54,534 nt of DNA. It comes from Pseudomonas pudica (GTDB taxonomy: Bacteria > Pseudomonadota > Gammaproteobacteria > Pseudomonadales > Pseudomonadaceae). A model generated the notes under the pieces. That model did no database searches. It was not told where the DNA came from and was given only the letters and a program-made list of their open reading frames with translations. Shown piece after piece: positions 18,296 through 26,580 of this stretch (position 1 is its first letter; the number at the start of each line of letters is the position of its first letter). The translations under genes and the position numbers were made by a program. The stretch lies in contig NZ_JADLJS010000039.1 of assembly GCF_015680405.1 (NCBI RefSeq), forward strand, positions 1 to 54,534, written 5' to 3'.

Positions 18296-19409
18296 GCCGC
18301 GTATTCTGCAGTTCTGCCATGGCTATGACGGGCCGTTCCTGGACTGCGCCCGTCAATACGCCAGCCTGTTCCATGGGCGTGGCTACCAGGTCACCACGGT
18401 GTTCCTCACCGGCGCTGCCGACCCGCAGGTAGCGGCTGGCTGTGCGTCGGACGAGGTGCTGTTCCTGGAGTTCAGCTCCAAGGCCGTGCGCGGCCTGAAA
18501 CTCGGCGCCATCCGCGCATTGCGGCGGATCGCGGCCGAGCGCAATTTCGCCTTCTGCATTGCCCATCGCTTCAAGCCGATCTACGTGGCGTTGCTGGGCA
18601 CCGGCTTGCCGGTGATCGGCGTGCACCACGCTTTCGGTGACTACGAGCGCAAGGGGCGACGCATCTTCGCCAACCTGTTCAGCAAGCGCCTGAGCTTGCT
18701 GGGCGTGTCGGACGCAGTGCGTGACGACATGCGCCGCTGCTTGCCGCAGTGGCCGGCAGAGCGTATCCAGACCCTGTACAACCGCATCGACATTGACGCC
18801 CTGCAAGCGGCCCTGGTGCCACGCGCCGAGGCCCGTCAGGCCTTGGGCCTGGATGCGCAGGCGTGGATTGTCGGTAACGTAGGGCGCCTGCACCCGGACA
18901 AAGACCAGGCCACCCTGCTGCGTGGCTTTGCCGAAGCCCTACCGGGGCTGCCAGCCGGCGCTCGCCTGGCGATTCTCGGCAAGGGGCGCCTGGAAACCAG
19001 GCTCAAGGCCCAGGCTGCCGAGCTGGGCATTGCCGGGCAAGTGGACTTCCTTGGCCAGGTGCCGGATGCGCGCCGTTACTTCCAGGCGTTCGACGTATTT
19101 GCGCTGAGCTCCGACCATGAGCCCTTCGGCATGGTCCTGCTCGAAGCCATGGTGGCCGGTGTACCGGTACTGGCCACGGCCTGTGGCGGTGCCCGTGAAG
19201 TGGTCGAGGGTGTTGGCGTACTGTTTCCGCTGGGTGATGCGGGGCAACTGGCTCAGGGCCTGAAGCACATGGCTATGCTCGATGGGCAGCAGCGCCAGGC
19301 CTGTGCCGGGCACATGCTGCAGCGCCTGCGTGAACGCTTTTCCGACCAGGCGGTGCGCGAGGCCTTCTGGCAGCTGCCGCAAGTCCGTGTGCTGGTGGGG
19401 CAGGCCTGA
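18279..19409 (+). CDS. GT4-type LPS core glycosyltransferase (WapH-like)
   Basis: 376 residues with a GT-B fold. The C-terminal domain (IVGNVGRLHPDKDQATLLRG, LAILGKGRLETRLK and the donor-binding FALSSDHEPFGMVLLEAMVA) is typical of glycosyltransferase family 4, using a nucleotide-sugar. Position next to the carbamoyltransferase matches P. aeruginosa PA5004 (wapH), an outer-core transferase. ATG 18279 lies inside the end of the previous gene (17-bp overlap) and the stop TGA shares its A with the ATG of the next gene (TGATG), so the three are translationally coupled. The sugar and linkage cannot be read from sequence. Confidence 0.88.
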   Translation: MTSRSEPRILQFCHGYDGPFLDCARQYASLFHGRGYQVTTVFLTGAADPQVAAGCASDEVLFLEFSSKAVRGLKLGAIRALRRIAAERNFAFCIAHRFKPIYVALLGTGLPVIGVHHAFGDYERKGRRIFANLFSKRLSLLGVSDAVRDDMRRCLPQWPAERIQTLYNRIDIDALQAALVPRAEARQALGLDAQAWIVGNVGRLHPDKDQATLLRGFAEALPGLPAGARLAILGKGRLETRLKAQAAELGIAGQVDFLGQVPDARRYFQAFDVFALSSDHEPFGMVLLEAMVAGVPVLATACGGAREVVEGVGVLFPLGDAGQLAQGLKHMAMLDGQQRQACAGHMLQRLRERFSDQAVREAFWQLPQVRVLVGQA

Positions 19410-20305
19410 TGCTCAACCGTATCCAGGCCTTCCGTGAGCGCGGTTGGCAAGTTATCGACGCCAAGGCCTACGCCGAGGCATGGGCCCGCTTTGGTGGCAG
19501 TGTCGCCACTCATCCTTTGGTGGTCGAGCAGTTGGCGGACCTGGCACAGATCCCGGTGCGTTATCTGGGCTGGCACCAGGCCGGCGAGCTGAAGGCCGCC
19601 ATCCCCACCTGGGGGCGCCACCTTGCGCTGTCCAAGGATGTGCTCAAGCGTGCCGGGAAAAAGGCTCTGTTCGACCTGGGCAACGCCGAAATCATCCTGG
19701 CGGCGGCCGCCGATGCCGCTGCGCCGTTGCGCCATGCCGCGCGCTACCTGTCCGAACTGAACCAAGGCCGCTTCAGTGGCCTCAAGGCACAGAAGGAACA
19801 GCTGGCCATGGCCCGCGCCCACGAAGACCTGTCGAAGAAGTTCCGCTACAACCAGCGCCGCGAACTGCGCCTGCTGGAAGAGGCGGGCGGTGTGGTGCGC
19901 CCGATCAGCGACTTCAGCGCGCAGGAAATCGCCAGCATGTACTGCGACCTGTTCCGTCGCCGCTGGGGCTTCCCTGCCACCGGCGCCGAGCGCATGGCCG
20001 AGGTGTTGGAGCGCCTGCGCGAGCTGCTGATCGGCTCGGTGCTGCTGTTGGACGGCAAGCCGATCGCCATCCAGCTGGTATACCGTGTCGAAGCGCCGGA
20101 ATGGATCAGCGTCGAGTACATCAATGGCGGTGTCGACCCTGAAACCAAAGCCTTCAGTCCCGGCAGCGTGCTGAGCTTCCTCAATACCCAGGCCGCCTGG
20201 GAGGACGCCCGTGCGCGCAACAAGCCGCTGCGGTTCTCGTTCGGCCGTGCCGACCGCGAGTACAAGGACCGCTGGTGCAACCCCGTACCGGTGTATCAGG
20301 CGTGA
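19409..20305 (+). CDS. Mig-14-like protein (GNAT/FemAB fold)
   Basis: 298 residues resembling Mig-14, a protein linked to resistance to cationic antimicrobial peptides in Salmonella and to polymyxin tolerance in P. aeruginosa (PA5003). Features consistent with an acyltransferase-like fold: RYNQRRELRLLEEAGG, MYCDLFRRRWGF and a C-terminal LRFSFGRADREYKDRWC segment. No signal peptide. It starts at ATG 19409, overlapping the previous stop by one base, and its TGA overlaps the GTG start of the next gene (GTGA). Biochemical activity is unknown in the family; a role in modifying or protecting the envelope is inferred from context. Confidence 0.85.
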   Translation: MLNRIQAFRERGWQVIDAKAYAEAWARFGGSVATHPLVVEQLADLAQIPVRYLGWHQAGELKAAIPTWGRHLALSKDVLKRAGKKALFDLGNAEIILAAAADAAAPLRHAARYLSELNQGRFSGLKAQKEQLAMARAHEDLSKKFRYNQRRELRLLEEAGGVVRPISDFSAQEIASMYCDLFRRRWGFPATGAERMAEVLERLRELLIGSVLLLDGKPIAIQLVYRVEAPEWISVEYINGGVDPETKAFSPGSVLSFLNTQAAWEDARARNKPLRFSFGRADREYKDRWCNPVPVYQA

Positions 20306-21705
20306 GTCGCAAGCAGCAGTTGCTCAAGCGCCACCGGCGCAACAAGCGCCTGGGCCTGCTGGTGGGCCTGGCCGCGCTGGTGACCGTAGGGGTGTTCAGC
20401 TGGTGGTGGTTGCCACTTCTGCTGTTGCCGCTGCTGTGGGCGGCCCATGAAGCCTGGTTTGCCGACCACCTGTTCTATGCGCCAGGCGAGGACTACGCGT
20501 ACGAATTCGGCGAGCAGACCCTGGAGGTTCCTGCCACCCTGAGCGGCGGCCTGCTCAAGGCTGAATGCACGCTGCAGGGCAACGACACCCTGATCCTCGA
20601 GCTGCGGGTAAAAAGCAGCTGGCTGGGGCGCTTCCTCGACCCGCAGGTCGAGCTGGTGGCTGGCGAGCAGGCCGACCGGCAAACCTTCGAGCGCGGCGTC
20701 GATGGCGTGCGCTTCCTCAATCTGACCGGCCTCGCCGCACCTCTGGAGGCAGGCGCGTTGCGCCTGCGTGGCCGGCATTGTGGGCTGTTGGGCCGGCCGC
20801 GCTTGTGGATAACCCCGGCGGTCGAGCTGCAACGGCGTCGAGTGATGGTGATCGCGCCGCATGCCGATGACGCCGAACTGGCCGCTTACGGGCTCTACAG
20901 CCAGGCCGACGAAACCTGGGTAGTGACGCTGACCGCAGGTGAGATCGAGGCCGAACACTATCAGAAGATGGGACTGGCAAAGGCCGAAGCCGCACGCCTT
21001 AAGGGCCGCCTGCGGGCCTGGGACAGTATCGCCGTGCCACGCTGGGCCGGTGTGGCGGAATCGCGTTGCGTGCAGCTGGGCTACTTCTGCCTGCAACTGC
21101 CTGCCATGCAGGCTGCGCCCGACCAGCCGGCCGCTTCTCGCGAGGCCGACCTCGCCGACATTCGCGTCTTCCGCCGGTTCAACCCATTCCCGCTGCCGGC
21201 CGACGGCGATGGCGCGCCGACCTGGCGCAACCTGCTGGCCGATCTGCGGGCCTTGCTGGAAATGGCCAGGCCAGAGGTGCTGGTTATGCCGCACCCGCAG
21301 CTCGACCCGCACCCCGACCATATATGTGCCCAGGCAGCGGTGCTGGAAGCCTTGCAAGGCCTGGCCTGGCAGCCGCAAACCCTGCTGTGCTACGCCAATC
21401 ACCTGCACGACAACGACCGCTGGCCGATGGGCGACAGTGGTGATGGCGTGGCCTTGCCACCGCAGCTGAGCGCCGCTCAGGCGTGGGCACCTTGCAGTCT
21501 GGTACTGGACGTGGCAACCCAGCGCGACAAGGCCATGGCCCTGGGCATGATGCACGACCTGCAGCCACCGGCGCCGTTCAAGCGCCGGCTGCGTCGCTTG
21601 TTGCAGCGCTGGCTGGCCGGGCGGCGGCCGTCGCCTTACGGCGAGAACGAATTCTTCCGCAAGGCCGTGCGCCGACATGAACTGTTCTGGCGGCGTGAGT
21701 TGTAG
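20302..21705 (+). CDS. PIG-L family de-N-acetylase (DnpA-like)
   Basis: 467 residues. An N-terminal transmembrane hairpin (about residues 14-48, GLLVGLAALVTVGVFSWWWL) precedes a beta-rich region and a PIG-L/LmbE domain with the metal-binding motifs IAPHADDAELAAYG and PHPQLDPHPDH. It corresponds to P. aeruginosa PA5002 (DnpA), a predicted LPS-core deacetylase whose level affects fluoroquinolone tolerance. I chose GTG 20302 (MSRKQQLLKRHRRNKR), which overlaps the upstream TGA, over the longer frame from 20275 that lies wholly within the previous gene. Expected to deacetylate an N-acetylated core sugar at the inner membrane; the substrate is inferred. Confidence 0.87.
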   Translation: MSRKQQLLKRHRRNKRLGLLVGLAALVTVGVFSWWWLPLLLLPLLWAAHEAWFADHLFYAPGEDYAYEFGEQTLEVPATLSGGLLKAECTLQGNDTLILELRVKSSWLGRFLDPQVELVAGEQADRQTFERGVDGVRFLNLTGLAAPLEAGALRLRGRHCGLLGRPRLWITPAVELQRRRVMVIAPHADDAELAAYGLYSQADETWVVTLTAGEIEAEHYQKMGLAKAEAARLKGRLRAWDSIAVPRWAGVAESRCVQLGYFCLQLPAMQAAPDQPAASREADLADIRVFRRFNPFPLPADGDGAPTWRNLLADLRALLEMARPEVLVMPHPQLDPHPDHICAQAAVLEALQGLAWQPQTLLCYANHLHDNDRWPMGDSGDGVALPPQLSAAQAWAPCSLVLDVATQRDKAMALGMMHDLQPPAPFKRRLRRLLQRWLAGRRPSPYGENEFFRKAVRRHELFWRREL

Positions 21706-21754
21706 CCGCGCCCCCATGGTTGACCGCGATGGCGCAGAGCGCCCAAGGAACGCA

Positions 21755-22711
21755 ATGAAAGTCCTATTTCTGGTGCAGAAGGAACAGCGGGCGATTCTTG
21801 ATCGCCTGTACGATGGCGTCGCGGCCAACTGCGAGTGCGACCTGCGCTGGCTGACCAGCGAAGACCAGCGCAACCTGCGCCGCTATTTCAAGCGTGAAGT
21901 GCAGGTCGAGCGCTATGACCGCATTGTCTTCTTCCTGCGTTTCAAGCAGGAAATCCGTCAGGCGGCGTTCATCCGTACCGTGCCGAACCTGGTCATCCTC
22001 GAGCATGATGCCTACCAGAACTACATCCCGTGCAAGTACACCGGCAAGTTCAGCGCCCATTACCGCAAGTTGCCCTGGGCGCGGGTGATCAGCTCCGGCT
22101 ATATGGTCAGCGAGCGCCTGCGCCAGGAAGGTTTCGACGCCGTGTTCGTGCCCAAGGGTTACGACGAGCAGTTGCTGGCCGACCAGGGGCGTGAGCGCGA
22201 TATCGAACTGGCCTTCGTCGGCAGTACCAACAGCGTGGCCTACAGCGGCCGCAAGGCATTGCTGGACGAGCTGGGCCGCGTCGAGAACCTGGTGGTCACC
22301 CGGACCAAGTCGGGTGAAGACTACTGCAATACGCTCAACCGGATCCGCTTCTTCGTCAGTGCCGACGTTGGCATGGGCGAATACATGATCAAGAATTTCG
22401 AAGCCATGGCCTGTGGCTGTGTGCTGTTGGCGTATGACCAGGGCGAGGAAGAGAACCGCGCGCTGGGCCTGCAGGACATGCACAACGTGGTGTTCTATGA
22501 CTGCATCCCGACCCTTCAGGAGAAGCTCCGCCTTTTGCGTGCGGACCCTGAACTGGCGCGGCAGATTGCAGAAAATGGCCGCCACCTGGCGGTTTCCCGT
22601 TTCAGTTTCGGCGCAGTTGGACGTAGCATCGTCGACCACATGCGCCCGGCGCTCAGGCCCCATCCGCCGTTGTCTGCATGGCAGCGGCTGCGCCTGAGGC
22701 TGGGCATCTAA
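21755..22711 (+). CDS. LPS glycosyltransferase (Ssg/PA5001-like)
   Basis: 318 residues. The C-terminal half carries MGEYMIKNFEAMACGCVLLA and EENRALGLQDMHNVVFYD, the pattern of the spore-protein CgeB-like/GT-B transferases where the E of FEAMA contacts the nucleotide-sugar. Position matches P. aeruginosa PA5001 (ssg), needed for full LPS and exopolysaccharide. ATG 21755 follows AAGGA; the upstream extension to 21677 overlaps the previous gene and lacks a ribosome-binding site. Acceptor and donor unknown. Confidence 0.85.
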   Translation: MKVLFLVQKEQRAILDRLYDGVAANCECDLRWLTSEDQRNLRRYFKREVQVERYDRIVFFLRFKQEIRQAAFIRTVPNLVILEHDAYQNYIPCKYTGKFSAHYRKLPWARVISSGYMVSERLRQEGFDAVFVPKGYDEQLLADQGRERDIELAFVGSTNSVAYSGRKALLDELGRVENLVVTRTKSGEDYCNTLNRIRFFVSADVGMGEYMIKNFEAMACGCVLLAYDQGEEENRALGLQDMHNVVFYDCIPTLQEKLRLLRADPELARQIAENGRHLAVSRFSFGAVGRSIVDHMRPALRPHPPLSAWQRLRLRLGI

Positions 22712-22776
22712 CATAAGAACTTTCGCGCCTGAGGAAAGGGCGTTGAAGTCGATAGTCGCAATGCGGAGGGAGTCCG

Positions 22777-23550
22777 GTGCGCTTTTCAAATGAGAGTGAC
22801 GTCACGCTCGTCGTGACCAGTTGTGGGCGGTTTGATCTGCTCAAAGATACCCTTGAGAGTTTCGATCGCTACAATACCGCGCCCATTCGCGAAGTGTTCA
22901 TCACCGAAGACTCCGGTGACGATGCCGTGCATGCCGCTGTGCCTGAGCACTGGAAACCCCACTGCAAGGTGTTCGTCAACCGGCCAAAACTGGGCCAGCT
23001 TCCGTCTATCGACCTGGCCTACAGCCACGTCAAGACGCCCTACATCTTTCACTGCGAGGACGACTGGCACTTCTATCGCCAGGGCTTCGTCGAAGACTCC
23101 CGGGCCATACTGGAGGTCAGCCCCGACCTGTTGCAGGTGTGGCTGCGCAGTCATGCCCATGACCTGGCCATCCACAGCCCTTACATCCGTCTGGGTGATC
23201 GCCAGGTGATCGCCGGGGTGCCTTGCTACCCGCTGCTGTCCGACAAGGCCGAGTGGCAGGCGTTCTCGCTCAACCCGGGGCTGCGTCGTTTGAGCGATTA
23301 CCAGCGTTGCGCACCATTTGCCGCCTATGCTGGAGAAAAGGCACTTTCCCGACGCTATGCTGAGTTAAACCTGACAGCGGTCACCTTGGAGGGTGATGCA
23401 GTATTGCACACTGGATTTGGTAATCACGTGACCTTGCCCATCGAAGTGGAGCGCAAGGCCAAACGTCGTAGACGTGATCGGATAAAGTTGGCATTGACGC
23501 TGGTGGCGGGTGTCGTGATCGGCATGGGAATCACCATTTTTGTTCAATGA
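22777..23550 (+). CDS. membrane-anchored GT-A glycosyltransferase-like protein
   Basis: 257 residues. The N-terminus has the GT-A start VTLVVTSCGRFDLLKDTLES, and residues around 88-94 give YIFHCEDDWHF, an EDDW motif in the place of the DxD metal site. A strongly basic stretch (ERKAKRRRRDRIK) then leads to a single C-terminal hydrophobic helix ending IGMGITIFVQ, so the enzyme is probably tail-anchored in the inner membrane. Start is GTG 22777 with GGAGGGAG upstream. It lies between the Ssg-like and WapR-like genes, where I recall no gene in P. aeruginosa. The stretch 23350-23550 is less GC-rich than the block. Donor and acceptor unknown. Confidence 0.75.
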   Translation: MRFSNESDVTLVVTSCGRFDLLKDTLESFDRYNTAPIREVFITEDSGDDAVHAAVPEHWKPHCKVFVNRPKLGQLPSIDLAYSHVKTPYIFHCEDDWHFYRQGFVEDSRAILEVSPDLLQVWLRSHAHDLAIHSPYIRLGDRQVIAGVPCYPLLSDKAEWQAFSLNPGLRRLSDYQRCAPFAAYAGEKALSRRYAELNLTAVTLEGDAVLHTGFGNHVTLPIEVERKAKRRRRDRIKLALTLVAGVVIGMGITIFVQ

Positions 23551-23587
23551 AGTCGCTGTCCCACCTGACATGAGCGGGAGAGGGCCC

Positions 23588-24679
23588 ATGAACATAGTCA
23601 ATATGATGTGGGCGGGTGGAACGCCGTACATGTCCATCCACAAGGTACATCGGCAGGTACTGTCGCACGCGGGTGCCGATGCCCGGATCAGTAACTGGTT
23701 GCTGCTGGGTAGCGGCCTCTGCTGTGGGCTTGGCTCGACCCGGGAGTGGCATATGCCGTCACGGGCGCTGAAAGGGCGGCACTTCTGGCGCCTGTTGCGC
23801 CCATGGTTGCGTATGCGCTTGCGCAAGGCGCTGAACGAGGCCCAGGCTGAAGTCGTGCTGCTCGATGGTGTCGGTGTGGCGCGATTGGTGTTGCCGTTGT
23901 TGCAGCAGGTTCCGCAGTTGCGTGCCAAGGTGCTGTTTCACGGCAAGACGCGCCTGAGTGCCGGTGACGTTCGCCTGCTGCGTATGTTCCCGGCCGAGCG
24001 GCTGAGCATCGCCGCCGTTTCGCAGACGCTTGCCACATCACTCGAACACGATCTTGGCAGGCCGGTGCAGACCTTGCGCATGGCCCTTGACCCGCTGGCG
24101 TTCGCCGAGCCGTTGTTGAGCCGGGATGCGGCCAGGCAGGCCCTGCAGTTGCAACAGGTGGCCGGGGTCATGCTGGGCGCGGTCGGGCGACTGGTGGAGA
24201 GCAAAGGTTTCGAGATGTTGATCGAGGCGTTCGCCAAGGCCAGTGCGCGCCAGTCGGGCCTGCAATTGGCAATCATTGGCGAAGGGCCTCTGCGTGCGGT
24301 GCTGCAGGCTCGTATCGACGCGCTGGGCTTGGCCGGGCGTGTTCACCTGAGCGGTCACCGCGACGACCTGCAGCAGTTGTACCGGGCATTCGACTGGCTA
24401 TTGGTGCCTTCGCGCTCCGAAGGCCTGGGGCTGGTGGTGCAGGAGGCGGTCATGGCCGACGTGCCGGTGGTGTGCAGCGACCTGCAGGTGTTCCGCGAGC
24501 AGTTGCAGGACACCGGTGGCTACCTGCCCATTGCCAATGAAAATGCCTGGGCCGAGGCTATCGAGCGATGTGCGGCGCTCAGTGCCCCGGCGGTAGCCGC
24601 CCGGCAACGCCAGGCGCTGGCCCCGGAGCAAGCCTGGCAGGCATTCTGCAGCGGCTCGCAGAGCCTGCTGCGCAGTTGA
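23588..24679 (+). CDS. GT4-type LPS core glycosyltransferase (WapR-like)
   Basis: 363 residues, GT-B fold. The C-terminal domain has LGAVGRLVESKGFEMLIEAF, LAIIGEGPLRAVLQAR, VHLSGHRDDLQQLYRAFDWL and the donor-binding SRSEGLGLVVQEAVMADVPV. Position next to waaL matches P. aeruginosa WapR (PA5000), which adds the rhamnose that accepts O-antigen. ATG 23588 is preceded by GGGAGAGGG; the frame upstream to 23540 overlaps the previous gene and is not used. It ends 3 bp before the convergent kinase-like gene. Confidence 0.83.
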   Translation: MNIVNMMWAGGTPYMSIHKVHRQVLSHAGADARISNWLLLGSGLCCGLGSTREWHMPSRALKGRHFWRLLRPWLRMRLRKALNEAQAEVVLLDGVGVARLVLPLLQQVPQLRAKVLFHGKTRLSAGDVRLLRMFPAERLSIAAVSQTLATSLEHDLGRPVQTLRMALDPLAFAEPLLSRDAARQALQLQQVAGVMLGAVGRLVESKGFEMLIEAFAKASARQSGLQLAIIGEGPLRAVLQARIDALGLAGRVHLSGHRDDLQQLYRAFDWLLVPSRSEGLGLVVQEAVMADVPVVCSDLQVFREQLQDTGGYLPIANENAWAEAIERCAALSAPAVAARQRQALAPEQAWQAFCSGSQSLLRS

Positions 24680-24682
24680 CGC

Positions 24683-25288
24683 TCAGCGCGCCAGCAGGGC
24701 TGCCTCGAAGGCGGCAAGGGGGAAGCGGTCGCCCAGGTTCTCCCGCTCGATGTAGCGCACCATATGCTGCACATTGCGCCGAATCATGCGCGCCGACAGC
24801 GGCGGGCGCAGGAAGCGCATGTCGGCCACGTCGATCAGGCCCAGCTGCTGGTCGGGGGTGACCACCACATTACCCAGGTGCAACGAGCGGAAGTACACGC
24901 CGCTGCGATGCAGTTGGCGGATCAGTTCGATCAGGCGCGGCAGGTAGGCCCCCCAGCTGAAACCTTCATCGCGCGACATCTGCAACAAGGTGCGCCCTGG
25001 CAGCGGGCGGTACAGCACGGCGGTACGCCCTGGCAGGTCGAGCTTGTGCTGGCTGATAACCTTCAGGGTGGGGATGCCCAATTGTGCAAGGCGTGCGGCG
25101 TTGTCGACGAAGCGCTGTGAGTACGGGCGCAGCAGTGCAGATGAAATCAGCCGCTTCCTACGAAAAACCTTGAGGAAATTACCATCCGCGAGCAGGTAGA
25201 CTTTGGCGCCATGGCTATCTGCCTCAAGCACCTGTGCGCCTTTTGTCAGCTGATCGAAGTCGACCTGGGGGAGCCGGGAGCATTGCAT
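24683..25288 (-). CDS. kinase-fold protein of the LPS cluster, catalytic Asp absent
   Basis: 201 residues resembling the lipopolysaccharide/aminoglycoside kinase fold (P. aeruginosa PA4998 position; some P. putida entries are called toluene tolerance protein). Seen: K40 in NFLKVFRRKR as the likely ATP lysine, a hinge-like VLYRPLPGRTLLQM, and LIDVADMRF (D153) at the DFG position. The catalytic loop reads FRSLHLGNVVV (133-143), where HGDLHPGN or HRD is expected, so a Ser replaces the catalytic Asp. It is the only minus-strand gene of the block, convergent with the WapR-like gene and divergent from waaL. I chose ATG 25288; the frame is open to 25378, but that would overlap the waaL leader. Could be a pseudokinase. 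Confidence 0.72.
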   Translation of the reverse strand: MQCSRLPQVDFDQLTKGAQVLEADSHGAKVYLLADGNFLKVFRRKRLISSALLRPYSQRFVDNAARLAQLGIPTLKVISQHKLDLPGRTAVLYRPLPGRTLLQMSRDEGFSWGAYLPRLIELIRQLHRSGVYFRSLHLGNVVVTPDQQLGLIDVADMRFLRPPLSARMIRRNVQHMVRYIERENLGDRFPLAAFEAALLAR

Positions 25289-25389
25289 GAATAGAGCCTT
25301 GTCGTCGGGCGAACGGAATGACCGGCAATAATGCCGAAAATAATGTTGTAGCACCATTGGATGGTGTCTTTGATTCATCGGGGGAAAGG
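25289..25389. promoter_or_regulatory. divergent waaL/kinase-like promoter region
   Basis: 101 bases between the two chosen starts, A+T-richer than surroundings. Two inverted repeats are visible: CGGCA-ATAA-TGCCG (25323-25336) and CACCAT-TGG-ATGGTG (25352-25366). No convincing -35/-10 pair. Both frames stay open across part of it, so the limits depend on the start choices. Confidence 0.45.
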
Positions 25390-26565
25390 ATGTTGTATCA
25401 AAAAAACTGGGCGCGAGCCTGGTTGGGGTTTGGCCTGGTCTGGTTTCTGGCAGCTATCGCCCTGGCACCGAGCAACAAGGTCTATCAACAAGGTCTGGTG
25501 CTGTTCCTGTGGTTGCCGACGCTGGTAATGGCGTGGTCCGCAAGGCAAGTAATAGTGCAGGCCTGGCGGCGTCAGCCGGCCTTGTGGGGGAGTGTGTTGT
25601 TGCTGCTGGCGTGGAGCGGGCTCAGTCTTGTCTGGTCGGCCGCGGAAAACCCGGGGCGCGAGGCCAAGCGCCTGCTCTACATCCTGGTGTTCCTGCTGGC
25701 GTTCCCGCTGCTGGGCCAGCTTGGCCAGGTCCGCATACGTCAGCTGCTGCTGGCCGGAAGTGCCTTGCTGGCCGTTGCCGCGATGGTTTCGGTCATCCAT
25801 TTCTACGGCGTGCTGGGCATGCCTTTGCTGGCCCGCCTGGAGGGCATCGGCGAAATATCGCACCCGATCCTGGGTGCCTATGTCATCGGTGCAGCCGTGC
25901 TTTTCCTGCTTTACGAGCCGCCGCGGCAACGTGCCCTGCAGTTGTTGTGGCTGGTGGCGCTGGTGTGCTTGGGGTTGTTTGCCATGCTCAGCCAGAGCCG
26001 TGGGGCAATCCTGGCCCTGGTGCTCACCGTGATCCTGGCCCCGTTGTGGTTCCGTGACCGCCACAGCCGGGTGTTTGCCGTGCTGGCGGCCATCGCCACC
26101 TGTCTGGCCTTCTATTTTGTTTACGACCTGATCGCCAAGCGCGGCTCGTCCTACCGACCGGAAATATTCCATGCCGTAGTCGACATGATCGCCGCACATC
26201 CCTGGACCGGCCTTGGTTTGGGTGCTGCCTACGACGTGAGTGCAGTGGGCAAGCACTTCGACCACACCCACAACATGTTCACTCACATCGCAGTGGAGAT
26301 GGGCCTGCCCGGGATGCTGCTGTGGGTCATGGTGTGGCTGTACACCTTCGGCGAAATCGTCCGCGCACGTGGCACGTTGTTCGGCAAGATCCTGCTCGGT
26401 TTCTGGGTGTACTCCACCCTGGCCATGCAGTTCGATGCCGCCAGCCTCACCGGTACGCCACGTGCCGAATGGTTCATCAGCTGGCTGCCAGTGGGCCTGG
26501 CCATGTTGCTGCCATGGGGGAGTGCCGAAAATGATGCCTGTGGTAAAATTTCCGGTTCAACCTGA
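25390..26565 (+). CDS. waaL: O-antigen ligase WaaL
   Basis: 391 residues and 10-12 hydrophobic helices, inner membrane. The large periplasmic loop contains RPEIFHAVVDMIAAHPWTG and KHFDHTHNMFTHIAVEMG; the HTHN histidine is the conserved residue required in WaaL. AMLSQSRGAILAL holds the conserved arginine region. It joins undecaprenyl-linked polysaccharide to lipid A-core on the periplasmic side. ATG 25390 (MLYQKNWARAWLGFG) has GGGGGAAAGG immediately upstream and gives a short cytoplasmic N-terminus; an upstream ATG at 25318 is possible. msbA follows after 15 bp, so flippase and ligase are co-expressed. Its specificity (full O-antigen or another polymer) is not readable. Confidence 0.88.
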   Translation: MLYQKNWARAWLGFGLVWFLAAIALAPSNKVYQQGLVLFLWLPTLVMAWSARQVIVQAWRRQPALWGSVLLLLAWSGLSLVWSAAENPGREAKRLLYILVFLLAFPLLGQLGQVRIRQLLLAGSALLAVAAMVSVIHFYGVLGMPLLARLEGIGEISHPILGAYVIGAAVLFLLYEPPRQRALQLLWLVALVCLGLFAMLSQSRGAILALVLTVILAPLWFRDRHSRVFAVLAAIATCLAFYFVYDLIAKRGSSYRPEIFHAVVDMIAAHPWTGLGLGAAYDVSAVGKHFDHTHNMFTHIAVEMGLPGMLLWVMVWLYTFGEIVRARGTLFGKILLGFWVYSTLAMQFDAASLTGTPRAEWFISWLPVGLAMLLPWGSAENDACGKISGST

Positions 26566-26580
26566 ACAGCGAGCTTGATA

